NCBI GenBank assembly: GCA_964645285.1
Contig: CAZYDR010000010.1
Location: forward strand, 1-50,872
DNA: 50,872 nt
From: JAYZAP01 sp964645285
Lineage (GTDB): Bacteria > Pseudomonadota > Alphaproteobacteria > JAAXGF01
Reading direction: 5' to 3'
The position numbers were made by a program, and so were the translations under genes. The first letter of the stretch is position 1; each line of letters begins with the position of its first letter. Below the pieces are notes generated by a model. The model worked only from the letters and a program-made list of their open reading frames with translations, was not told the DNA's origin and made no database searches. Of the stretch, positions 43,189 through 50,872 are shown piece by piece.

Positions 43189-43979
43189 GGTGATTCCTCC
43201 TTACCCGTGGGCGGTGGCAGAATACGCTGTTCGATCAGGTAATAGTAGATCGCCTGGGCCGCGTCGTCCGGGGTCGGTCCGATTAACTGTTGGCCAGCCC
43301 CAGCGGGCGCTTCGGTCAGAGCGCTCAGGCGCTCGGCGGCGCTGAGGCCGCTGATGGAGGCGCCCAGTCGGCGCGGTCGTTGTCGCGCCGGACTGGTCTG
43401 CCAGCCGGCTCGCTCGCTGTCACTCACCGCTTCGGCGGCGACCCTATGGATACGTCCACGCCTAGCGATAGCAAAGGTGTTCTGGCGCGGCGCCGGAGCG
43501 GCCATATCGACGGTAGCCACCAGGGGCAGCGGCGCTGTGATGGCCCGGCGCTGGCCCCGTGGCAGGGCCTGGAGCAGCCGCACCGCGCCATCGTCGATCG
43601 ATATGATCTCGACTATGCCCGGCACCATGGCGAAGCCCAGGGCCTCGGCGATAATGTAGGGAACCATGCCGCTGTCCTCGCCGGTCTCGGCCCGACAGCC
43701 GGCTAACACCAGATCCGGCGGCGTGGTTTCCAGATGACGAATCAGCGCCGGCACCGGGTCCGCCTCCGGTGGCAAATCGAGCACCGTGACGGCGTCGAGT
43801 CCCATACCCAGATAGTCGCGCAGCGAGGGTGTCGCCGGGTCGCCCGCGTGGACCGCCCGAGGTTCGGAAAGCAGCTCAAGCGCCAGCTTGAGCGCACGAG
43901 CATCACCGGGCGCCCGGCGCCCCCGGCCACTGACCGGGTGGCGTCCAGCGGATAGCAGCACGGCAACATCAATCGCCAC
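43185..43979 (-). CDS. etfB: Electron transfer flavoprotein beta subunit
   Basis: Small ETF subunit of 264 aa that, with EtfA, accepts electrons from the dehydrogenase encoded upstream. The GTG at 43979 has GGAGGG eight bases upstream and overlaps the EtfA stop by 11 bp. Recognisable pieces are ARALKLALEL, the AMP/FAD-interacting loop LVLAGCRAETGEDSGMVPYIIAEALG, and the segment LPRGQRRAITAPLPLVATV. It is the fourth gene of a coupled operon and overlaps the next, M24, gene by ATGA. The divergent N-terminus fits the EtfB subgroup of methyl-amine catabolic clusters. Confidence 0.88.
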   Translation of the reverse strand: MAIDVAVLLSAGRHPVSGRGRRAPGDARALKLALELLSEPRAVHAGDPATPSLRDYLGMGLDAVTVLDLPPEADPVPALIRHLETTPPDLVLAGCRAETGEDSGMVPYIIAEALGFAMVPGIVEIISIDDGAVRLLQALPRGQRRAITAPLPLVATVDMAAPAPRQNTFAIARRGRIHRVAAEAVSDSERAGWQTSPARQRPRRLGASISGLSAAERLSALTEAPAGAGQQLIGPTPDDAAQAIYYYLIEQRILPPPTGKEESP

Positions 43980-45006
43980 GACGCTTGCCCTCCATGAGAT
44001 CGGCCAGGGCCGGCATGACTGCCTGGGCGTCGGCGATGATTGAGAGATCGGCGCGCTTGACCATGGCGGCGTGGAGGTCGGTGTTGACCGCCACCACCCG
44101 CTGGCAACGCTGAATGCCCTGGAGATGCTGGGTGGCGCCGGAAATACCGAAGGCGAGATAGCAGCGCGGATCGACCAGGGTGCCGGAAGCGCCCACTTGC
44201 CGGTCGCGGGCCATGACGCCGGAATCGCAGACCACCCGGCTCGCCCCCTCGGTGGCGCCCAAGGCCGCGGCGACCCGATGAAAGGCTTCCCAGTCGCTGA
44301 CGCCGCTGCCGCCGGCGACGATGAAATCGGCCTCGGCCAGGGGCACCGCATTGGGATCGATGGCCTGCAGCCCGCCGTCGGCGAGGCGCTGGTCGCCCTG
44401 GGCCGACGTGCTGCCGATCACCTTGGCCTCGAAACGCGCGCCGCTAACCGGTTCCGCCGCCTCGGCCGCGATCAACAGAACCCGCGGCGCGGCCACGACG
44501 TAGTCGAGGGTGCCACCGCCGCCCCTCCGTTCGATATCCGTGCCCTCGATGCGCTGGACATTTCCCGCCGCCCGCTCACCGAGACGCGCCGCCACCAGCC
44601 GGCCCACATGGCCACCGTCGGTGGCGATGTCGGGAAACAGCACATGGCGCGGCGAGAACTGGGCAATGGCCTCGATGACCACCGTGGCCCGGGCCTCGGG
44701 GCGATAGCCCATGAAGGCGCCGCCGCGAACCTCGACCAGCTGGTCGGCCCCGGCGGCGGCAAAATCGTCCTCGCCGGCGATGGCCACCACCGCCACCGCG
44801 CCGGACAGGGCGTCGGCGAGGATTCGCGCCGCACCCAGCATGTCGCAGTCATGGGACGACAGCTTGCCGTCGGGCAGGTCGGGCACGGCAAAAATCAGAC
44901 AGGCAGGATCGTCGATGATCGTGACCGCCACCTCGGCGGCAGCTGTCGGCGCGCGTCTTCGCACCCGTTGCCGGTCTTTTCGGGGGTCACGCCGCACCGG
45001 CGTCAC
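43969..45006 (-). CDS. etfA: Electron transfer flavoprotein alpha subunit
   Basis: FAD-binding ETF subunit of 345 aa. The GTG at 45006 overlaps the stop of the Fe-S protein gene by 4 bp (GTGA). The C-terminal FAD domain shows FIVAGGSGVSDWEAFHRVA, GASGTLVDPRCYLAFGISGATQHLQGI and VAVNTDLHAAM, the hallmark of EtfA. The N-terminal about 100 residues are less typical, with a basic start (TPVRRDPRKDRQRVRRR). It would take electrons from the dimethylglycine-type dehydrogenase and pass them to the DgcB-like quinone-linked Fe-S protein encoded immediately before it. Confidence 0.93.
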   Translation of the reverse strand: MTPVRRDPRKDRQRVRRRAPTAAAEVAVTIIDDPACLIFAVPDLPDGKLSSHDCDMLGAARILADALSGAVAVVAIAGEDDFAAAGADQLVEVRGGAFMGYRPEARATVVIEAIAQFSPRHVLFPDIATDGGHVGRLVAARLGERAAGNVQRIEGTDIERRGGGGTLDYVVAAPRVLLIAAEAAEPVSGARFEAKVIGSTSAQGDQRLADGGLQAIDPNAVPLAEADFIVAGGSGVSDWEAFHRVAAALGATEGASRVVCDSGVMARDRQVGASGTLVDPRCYLAFGISGATQHLQGIQRCQRVVAVNTDLHAAMVKRADLSIIADAQAVMPALADLMEGKRRGD

Positions 45007-46880
45007 GAAGCCCCCTCCACTGCATCGAGCAGCAACTCGGCTATATCCATGACCTCGGGGCGCGGGCCGGTGACGCCTTCGAGCATGACCGCGCAATTGG
45101 GACAGGCCACGGCCACGGTCTCGGCGCCGACCTTGCGGACGTCGTCCATGCGAGTGTCGGGAATACGCTGCTCGCCGACGATATCGGTGATAGGCGCCCC
45201 GCCGCCGCCGCCACAACAGCGGGAAAACTCGCCGGAGCGTTTCATCTCCACCAGGTCGCCGCCGATGGCCGCCATGATCGTGCGCGGCGCGGCGGTCTCA
45301 CCCTGGTAGCGGCCGAGATAGCAGGGATCGTGAATGGTCAGACGCTGGCTGCTGGTGCGGGCGATCTTCAGAACACCAGTCACCACCAGGCCGGCAAGCA
45401 GGGCTGTATGATGAACCACCATGTAGTCGCCGCCAATGGCCAGGTACTCGCTGCGCAGGGAATGAAGCACATGGGGGTCGGCTGTGACGATACGCTGGAA
45501 ATCGAACCTCGCCAGGGTCTCGATATTGCGCCAGGCAAGATCCTGAAAGGTTGCCTCGTCGCCGAGCCGCCGGGCGATGTCGCCGACGTCGAGTTCAGCC
45601 TCGCCAAGCACCGCGAAGTCAATATTGGCGCGCCGCATCAGACGGACCAGGGCGCGCAGCGTGCGCTGGCCGCGCAGGTCGAAGGCACCGTCGCCGAGCC
45701 ACAGCAACACATCGCGCGGCTCGCCCTCTTTGATCAGCGGAATCGCCAAATCCGTGGCCCAGTCGAGGCGGCTGGCCAGGGACCGGCCGCCGGGATTGTC
45801 GGTGGCCCGCAGTTCGTCGAGCAGGGCCAACGCCTTGGCCGGAGTAGCGCCGCACTCGAGGGTCTCGAAGCGGCGCAGGGCGATCACCGCGTCGACATGC
45901 TCGATCATCATCGGGCAGGAATGGACGCAGGCCAGACAGGTGGTGCAGGACCACAGGGTGTCCGGATGGATCATGGCCTCGTTCCCGACCAGGGGAAGAT
46001 CGCGCCCACCCCTGCCCTCGCCATTGGTCCGGCCGGGGTGGGGCTCGGCCTGATAGGCGCTGTCGTCGCCCGTGACGGCGCTGGCCGCGCAGATGTCCTG
46101 GATCAGCTTCTTGGGGTTGAGGGGCAGGCCGGCCCCGAAAGCGGGACAGGCGCGCTGGCAGCGGCCGCACTGGACACAAGCATCGAAACTCAGCAACCGG
46201 TTCCAGGTAAAGTCCGTGGGCATCTCGGCGCCGAGCTTGTCGGCATCGAGATCGAGGGGTTCGAGCGCGGTCACGGGTCGCACCGCATCGAAGCGCTCGA
46301 ACCGGGGGTGACAGACCAGATGCATGGCGCCGAGCACCGCGTGGCGCATGGGGCCGAACGGCGCCAGGGCAATCATCTCAAGACACGCCCAAATACCGAG
46401 CACTCCGACCAACGCCGCGTGATACCAGCCACCCGAGGGCAGCTTGGCGACGGCCAGAAAGGCGACAAAAGCGAACAAACTGAACGACAGACGCTTGAAC
46501 GCCCCCCGGGACAACCGCCCGGCCGGCCGGCTGATACGGCGCCAGGCGACCATGGCCGCGCCAACACCCATGACCGCCAGGGTCACCAGCAAGCCCCAGC
46601 CGAGGCCGGCGTTGCCGGACCCCATCACATAGATCAGCAGGGCCAGCGCCAAGGTAGAGAGGAAGCCGCCGGCTACCGCCGCGTGCATGCGCGCCGCATA
46701 GGGGTCGCGCATGACCACCGCGTGGACATCGACCAGGAAGCTGCGCGGTAGACGCAGCAGCCCGCGCCAAAACTGAATAGGAGCGGGCCGCCCGGCGAAC
46801 CAACGCCGCGACCTGACGCCGAGGGCGATGAGCCCGAGGGCGAGGCTTGTGGCCAGCAGGGTGCCGACGAGCGTTACCAT
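45003..46880 (-). CDS. DgcB-like Fe-S oxidoreductase with membrane domain
   Basis: Membrane-anchored iron-sulphur protein of 625 aa. The N-terminal part (to about 200) has hydrophobic helices (VTLVGTLLATSLALGLIALG first, others near GGFLSTLALALLIYVMG). Two 4Fe-4S motifs follow: CVQCGRCQRACPAF and CTTCLACVHSCPMM. The C-terminal half carries CCG-type segments, HDPCYLGRYQG, CCGGGGGAP and ACPNCAVMLEG, as in heterodisulfide reductase HdrD. DgcB and ETF-linked proteins of this kind are known in dimethylglycine catabolism of Pseudomonas; quinone reduction is inferred. It starts 19 bp after the dehydrogenase gene and overlaps etfA by 4 bp. Confidence 0.9.
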   Translation of the reverse strand: MVTLVGTLLATSLALGLIALGVRSRRWFAGRPAPIQFWRGLLRLPRSFLVDVHAVVMRDPYAARMHAAVAGGFLSTLALALLIYVMGSGNAGLGWGLLVTLAVMGVGAAMVAWRRISRPAGRLSRGAFKRLSFSLFAFVAFLAVAKLPSGGWYHAALVGVLGIWACLEMIALAPFGPMRHAVLGAMHLVCHPRFERFDAVRPVTALEPLDLDADKLGAEMPTDFTWNRLLSFDACVQCGRCQRACPAFGAGLPLNPKKLIQDICAASAVTGDDSAYQAEPHPGRTNGEGRGGRDLPLVGNEAMIHPDTLWSCTTCLACVHSCPMMIEHVDAVIALRRFETLECGATPAKALALLDELRATDNPGGRSLASRLDWATDLAIPLIKEGEPRDVLLWLGDGAFDLRGQRTLRALVRLMRRANIDFAVLGEAELDVGDIARRLGDEATFQDLAWRNIETLARFDFQRIVTADPHVLHSLRSEYLAIGGDYMVVHHTALLAGLVVTGVLKIARTSSQRLTIHDPCYLGRYQGETAAPRTIMAAIGGDLVEMKRSGEFSRCCGGGGGAPITDIVGEQRIPDTRMDDVRKVGAETVAVACPNCAVMLEGVTGPRPEVMDIAELLLDAVEGAS

Positions 46881-46899
46881 GTTGAAGTCGCCGCCAGAC

Positions 46900-49335
46900 C
46901 TAAGCGCGCAGTTTCTCGTTGTCCGGGTCGTAGGGGCTTTCGCCGACCACGGTGACTTTGTGGCGGGTGCCGAGGACGTCCATCTCAAGCTCGGTGCCCT
47001 CGGCGGCTAGGGACGGCGGCACCATGGCCATGACGAAGGAGGTGTCGAGGCGCGGGCCGTAGTTGCCCGAAGTCGCCCGGCCGACCATCTTGCCGCCCTC
47101 GAAGATCGGATTGTTACCTAACGGGTCTGCGTCGGTTATGTCGCTCACCGCCATGGTCACCATCTCGTTGGCAAAGCCCTTCTGTTGCCATTCGACCAGG
47201 GCGTCGCGGCCGATGAAGCTGCCTTTGTTGGGATGAACGAAGCGCTGCAGGCCGGATTCGAAGGCGGCGTATTCGATCGACAGTTCCGTGCCGACCATGC
47301 GGTAGGACTTCTCGATGCGCAGCATGTCCATGGCGCGAATGCCGAAGGGCTTGATGCCGAGGTCAGCGCCGGCCTCCATGATGGCATCGAAGATATGGTT
47401 CTGGCATTCGATAGGATGGTGCAGTTCCCAGCCCAGCTCACCGACGAAGTTGACCCGCGCCGCCCGCGCCGACGCCTGGCCGACCGAGATTTTCTGGGAG
47501 GTCAACCAGGGGAACGCCGCGCTCGACAGATCGGCGTCGGTGATGCGGCTCATGAGGTCGCGCACCTTGGGCCCTGAGACCACCAGCACGCCCATGGCGT
47601 TGGTCAGGTTCTGGAACTGTACCGAGCCTTCGGTCGGCATGTGCCTGGTCAGCCAGTCGTGGTCTAGGCGCTGATAGGCGCCGGCGGAGACCAGGTAATA
47701 GGAGTCCTCGGCCTCGCGGATCACCGTAAACTCGGAATGGACCCCGCCCCGGGTGTTGAGGGCATGGCACAGCCCGACCCGGCCGAGCGCCTTGGGCAGG
47801 TGGTTGGCCAGCAGGTTGTCGAGGAAGTCCCGCGCGCCGGGGCCCGAGACCCGGCACTTGGCAAAGGCCGTCATGTCGAGCAGGCCGACGTTTTCGGCCA
47901 CGTTGAGGGCCTCGTTTTTGGCGTGCTCGAACCATTTCGAGCGGCGGAACGACCAATGGTCCTCCTGGGCGACGCCTTCGGGGGCGAACCAGTTGGCCCG
48001 CTCCCAGCCGAACTTCTGGCCGAACACCGCGCCCAGGTCCTTGAGCCGGTCGTAGCACGGCGCCGTGCGCCGGGGGCGGCCCGCCGGGCGCTCCTCGTCG
48101 GGATAATGGATGACGAAGACGTTGGCGTAGGACTCCTCGTTCTTGGCAACGAGATAGCCCTTTGAGGCGTAGTCGCCGTAGCGCCGGGGATCGACGCCGA
48201 GCATGTCGACCGTGGGCTCGCCGTCGACGATCCACTCGGCCAGTTGCCAGCCGGCGCCGCCGGCGGCGGTGATGCCGAAGCTGTGACCCTCGTTGATCCA
48301 GAAGTTGGGTATGCCCCAGGCCGGTCCGACCATGGGATTGCCGTCGGGGGTGTAGGCGATGGCGCCGTTGAAGACCTCCTTGACTCCGGCCTCGCCGAAC
48401 GCCGGCACCCGGTTGATGGCGGCCTCGATATGGGGCTCCAGGCGGTCAAGGTCGGCGGGGAACAGCTCGTATTCGGCATCGTCCGAGGGGCCGTCCACAT
48501 AACAGGCTGGCGCGCCATGCTCGTAGGGGCCGAGTAGCAGGCCGCCAGCCTCCTCGCGCATGTACCATGAGCCGTCGGACTCGCGCAGTACGCCCATTTC
48601 TGGCAGGCCCTGTTCGTGGCGGGCGAGAATTTTCGGGTGCGCCTCGGTGACGATGAACTGGTGCTCGACCGGGATGGCTGGAATGTCGAGGCCGACCATG
48701 GCGCCGGTCTGGCGGGCGAAATTGCCGGTCGCCGAGACCACGTGCTCGCAGGTGATGTCGCCCTTGTCGGTCCTGACCAGCCAATCGCCGCCCGCCGTAC
48801 GCTCGATGGCGGTGACCGTGGTGTTGCGGTTGATCTCGGCGCCGCCGGCGCGGGCGCCCGCGGCCATCGCCTGGGTCACGTTGGCGGGCTGGATATATCC
48901 GTCCTCGGGATGGACGATGCCGCCGACCAGGCCGTCGACATTACACATGGGCCACAGGTCTTTGATGTCGTCGGGGGTCAGGAAATCGACCCGCACGCCG
49001 ATGGTCGCGGCGACCCCGGCATACTGGTGGTATTCGTCCATGCGGTCCTGGTTCATGGCCAGGCGGATATTGCCGACCGCCCGAAACCCCACATCCATGC
49101 CGGTCTCTTCTTCAATTATTGGATAGAACTGCACCGCATACTTATGAAGCTGGCCGACGCTGTAGCTCATGTTGAACAGCGGCAGCAGTCCCGCCGCGTG
49201 CCAGGTCGACCCCGAGGTGAGTTCCTTGCGCTCAACCAGCACCACGTCCGACCAGCCCTTTTTGGTCAGGTGGTAAAGCATCGAAACGCCAACGACGCCG
49301 CCGCCGATAACCACGACTCTTGCTTGATTTCTCAT
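46900..49335 (-). CDS. Dimethylglycine/sarcosine dehydrogenase-like FAD-GcvT enzyme
   Basis: Flavoenzyme of 811 aa oxidising an N-methyl group of an amino acid, with formaldehyde or methylene-tetrahydrofolate as product. MRNQARVVVIGGGVVGVSM (start 49335, GGGAGAG six bases upstream) is the FAD-binding loop. LTSGSTWHAAGLLPLF carries the His that covalently binds FAD in DMGDH and sarcosine dehydrogenase. About residues 420-811 form a GcvT-like folate domain (ELGWELHHPIECQ, GIRAMDMLRIEKSYRM). It opens an operon with Fe-S protein, EtfA and EtfB that could carry the electrons away. Dimethylglycine, sarcosine or another N-methyl amino acid are candidate substrates. Confidence 0.92.
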   Translation of the reverse strand: MRNQARVVVIGGGVVGVSMLYHLTKKGWSDVVLVERKELTSGSTWHAAGLLPLFNMSYSVGQLHKYAVQFYPIIEEETGMDVGFRAVGNIRLAMNQDRMDEYHQYAGVAATIGVRVDFLTPDDIKDLWPMCNVDGLVGGIVHPEDGYIQPANVTQAMAAGARAGGAEINRNTTVTAIERTAGGDWLVRTDKGDITCEHVVSATGNFARQTGAMVGLDIPAIPVEHQFIVTEAHPKILARHEQGLPEMGVLRESDGSWYMREEAGGLLLGPYEHGAPACYVDGPSDDAEYELFPADLDRLEPHIEAAINRVPAFGEAGVKEVFNGAIAYTPDGNPMVGPAWGIPNFWINEGHSFGITAAGGAGWQLAEWIVDGEPTVDMLGVDPRRYGDYASKGYLVAKNEESYANVFVIHYPDEERPAGRPRRTAPCYDRLKDLGAVFGQKFGWERANWFAPEGVAQEDHWSFRRSKWFEHAKNEALNVAENVGLLDMTAFAKCRVSGPGARDFLDNLLANHLPKALGRVGLCHALNTRGGVHSEFTVIREAEDSYYLVSAGAYQRLDHDWLTRHMPTEGSVQFQNLTNAMGVLVVSGPKVRDLMSRITDADLSSAAFPWLTSQKISVGQASARAARVNFVGELGWELHHPIECQNHIFDAIMEAGADLGIKPFGIRAMDMLRIEKSYRMVGTELSIEYAAFESGLQRFVHPNKGSFIGRDALVEWQQKGFANEMVTMAVSDITDADPLGNNPIFEGGKMVGRATSGNYGPRLDTSFVMAMVPPSLAAEGTELEMDVLGTRHKVTVVGESPYDPDNEKLRA

Positions 49336-49594
49336 GGCCGCTCTCCCTTGCCAGGGGCGTCCCTCGACGACCCCGCGAAACATGTCCCTGCGCCGCTTCT
49401 AACTAGCAGAAGCCAAGGCCCCTCGCCAGCGCGCTTTACAAGCCACGGGGACTCGAATCGAGACCTGCGTCAAACCGAATCCCTTGCGCCTTGCGCCGTC
49501 CGATCTTAATCAATCACCGGGCATTGAGCCGGGCTAACGATATGTCCGCTCTCGGCGGTACTGAACTAGAGATTCTGAGGTGCGGATTGGCCGC

Positions 49595-50872
49595 TTAGGT
49601 GAATGTATCCGCGCGACTGATAAGCTCGTCCAGGCCGGGTTCGCTATCGTTCCACGGTTTTCCGGATGGATGATGGCGACCTGGCAGTTCTCGGCCGCCT
49701 CGACGAGCTGGCGAAAGCTCCCCGCTTCGAGATCGGTGAGGTAGGCCTGCATGTTATCGTCGTAGGCAAACATCTTGGTGTTTATCTCGATGCACTCGTG
49801 ACAGGTCGTGCAACGCGGGGTTTCGATGTAAGCCTCGTCCGGTGACACCGCCTCGAGATCCTTGACCGGCGCCGGTGCTTCGACCACGGCGGCTGCTTCA
49901 AGGTCTACCGGAACATCGGCTACCGGTTGTTCGGTCGCTGGCGCATCCCCTCCCTTTGATGCTTCGATGTCGCGCGCCTTGGCCTCCGCCCAGGCGGCTT
50001 TTTCTTTCTCGAGCAGCGCCTGGGCGTGGGAGTTGCCTATGCCACCCAGTTCCTGCAAGCCGCGCCAGAACGCAGCGCAGCGTCGCGCGGCGTCGATCAG
50101 CCTGTCATTAACGACGGCGCGGTGAAGCCGGTTGGACTCATCAACCAACAGGACGTAGGGGACTTTCCCGTGCGCTTCTTCGTCGTTAAGTGCAAGAAAA
50201 TCCCGGGTCGGCACCATGCTGCCATGCCACGCGCCCCGTGATACCGGCGCGAAGCATTCCGCGTAGCGTTTATCTCTGGCCACGAAGTCGACGAAGGTGA
50301 AGGCAATTTCCTCGGTAACCCATTGCAGATCTTCATCCTCATAGGCGATGCCATGAACCGGCCAGTCGGCCTCGGCCTGAGGATTATCCGCGACCCGGAA
50401 GCGGGCGGCCCAGTCCGCGCGGGCGGCGGAATCATAGCTAAAGACCGGAAAAGCGCGCGACTCCATGGCCGCCGCTGACCTCAGATAGGCGCCCAGGCCG
50501 GGAGCGTTGCGGGATCGATCACGACAATGACATCGTAGGCGATGCCGGGCCCGTTGTTGGTCACCAGGATCTGAATCTCGGCGGGGTCGTCGGGTTCGAG
50601 GATGCCGTCGTCGTCGCCGTCGCTGTCGTCGATGGCGGCCGACGACATCAGGCCGGGTGGGGGGCGCGTCGACAGGTTTCGCTCCCAGGCGTCGACAAAA
50701 GCGCCCCGGTCCCACAGGGCCAGGTTACCGCTGAGTGACTCTTCGGGCAGCTCGACCCGGAAGGGGGCCTCGGCATCCGCGTTCAGAGCGCTGTCGAGGG
50801 CGTCGCGCGGAATCGCCTCGAGGTCGAAGCTGAAGCGGCTGTCTGAATCGATGTCGACCTCCGACACAAAAA
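49595..50872 (-). pseudogene. Ferredoxin-domain protein, partial at the window edge, with two frameshifts
   Basis: Reads from beyond the window edge as MSEVDIDSDSRF or an internal part, through acidic and DDDGILEPDDPAEIQIL to IDPATLPAW, where the frame closes (TGA 50481-50483). Restoring one G in TGGGCGCC (about 50492-50494) joins it to GAYLRSAAAMESRAFPVFSYD. The C-terminal ferredoxin domain has CTTCHECIE, then NCQVAIIHP, consistent with one 4Fe-4S cluster. Restoring one more G (about 49662-49663) lets the gene end PGLDELISRADTFT at TAA 49595. The long middle part resembles a segment I recall from large pyruvate:ferredoxin-oxidoreductase-like proteins, but this is uncertain. About 426 codons are visible. 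Merging the pieces is inference. Confidence 0.6.

Noticed and set aside
43969..43979. Programmed frameshift or fusion between EtfA and EtfB
   Set aside because: The 11-bp overlap contains its own GTG with a good ribosome-binding site; ordinary coupled genes explain it.
49447..49475. Sequence resembling the T-arm of a tRNA (ACTCGAATCGAGAC)
   Set aside because: No anticodon arm or acceptor stem could be matched around it on either strand; the short palindrome alone does not make a tRNA.
1..50872. Mobile element or prophage origin for the accessory-looking regions
   Set aside because: No transposase, integrase, terminal inverted repeat pair or phage gene was seen; the SBP duplication is a simple tandem repeat.

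Overview
The window looks like a high-GC alphaproteobacterium, probably Rhodospirillales-like. This is inferred from a Usg-family protein, a small heat-shock gene with an RpoH-type promoter and a ROSE-like RNA thermometer, a PepSY/response-regulator/kinase locus, frequent GTG starts and tight 4-bp gene overlaps. I found no rRNA, tRNA, CRISPR array, insertion sequence or phage gene. The dominant theme is import and oxidation of amino acids, polyamines and N-methylated amines.

Layout. 1-5 kb: three envelope-type proteins (SPOR lipoprotein, Sel1-SPOR, Sel1-peptidoglycan-binding), a DNA glycosylase and an NAD-dependent epimerase. 5-11 kb: a DAO-type oxidoreductase, an O-methyltransferase, a PagL-like lipid A deacylase with an unusual N-terminal domain, NADP glutamate dehydrogenase and a D-amino-acid-dehydrogenase-like enzyme. 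11-15 kb: a PepSY/response-regulator/sensor-kinase locus whose kinase is broken, then a DegP/HtrA protease. 15-20 kb: an orphan Tat-type family 5 solute-binding protein, an alkyltransferase-like protein and two aminotransferases. 20-28.4 kb: a polyamine-type ABC transporter (oxidase, ATPase, two permeases) served by three consecutive solute-binding proteins, two of them a tandem duplication that includes its control region. 28.6-34.5 kb: a disrupted unknown gene, an amidase, a tail-anchored protein, the Hsp20 locus, Usg, a Crp/Fnr regulator and an rRNA methyltransferase. 34.5-40.5 kb: a second sensor kinase (frameshifted), a pyridine nucleotide-disulfide oxidoreductase, a TVP38 membrane protein, RidA, an MFS transporter with an internal amber codon, and OsmC. 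40.5-50.9 kb: a translationally coupled operon for a dimethylglycine/sarcosine-type dehydrogenase, a DgcB-like Fe-S protein, EtfA/EtfB, an M24 creatinase-fold protein and an M81 (MlrC-like) protein, followed by a partial ferredoxin-domain gene.

How the genes may work together: the transporter with its oxidase, the two aminotransferases, the deaminating oxidoreductases and glutamate dehydrogenase form a plausible route from imported amines to 2-oxo acids and glutamate. In the last operon, electrons from an N-methyl amino acid would pass through ETF and the Fe-S membrane protein to quinone.

A striking feature is the number of broken reading frames (eight loci). Many look like loss of a single G from a short G run. 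This points to base-calling error or a slippage-prone lineage as much as to gene decay. The sensor kinase at 11.2-12.2 kb is different: a 7-bp tandem repeat breaks its frame and its phosphoacceptor region is missing. Other non-routine signals are two dispersed copies of a structured intergenic repeat (9.73 and 31.35 kb) and the duplicated terminator-promoter module of the solute-binding genes.
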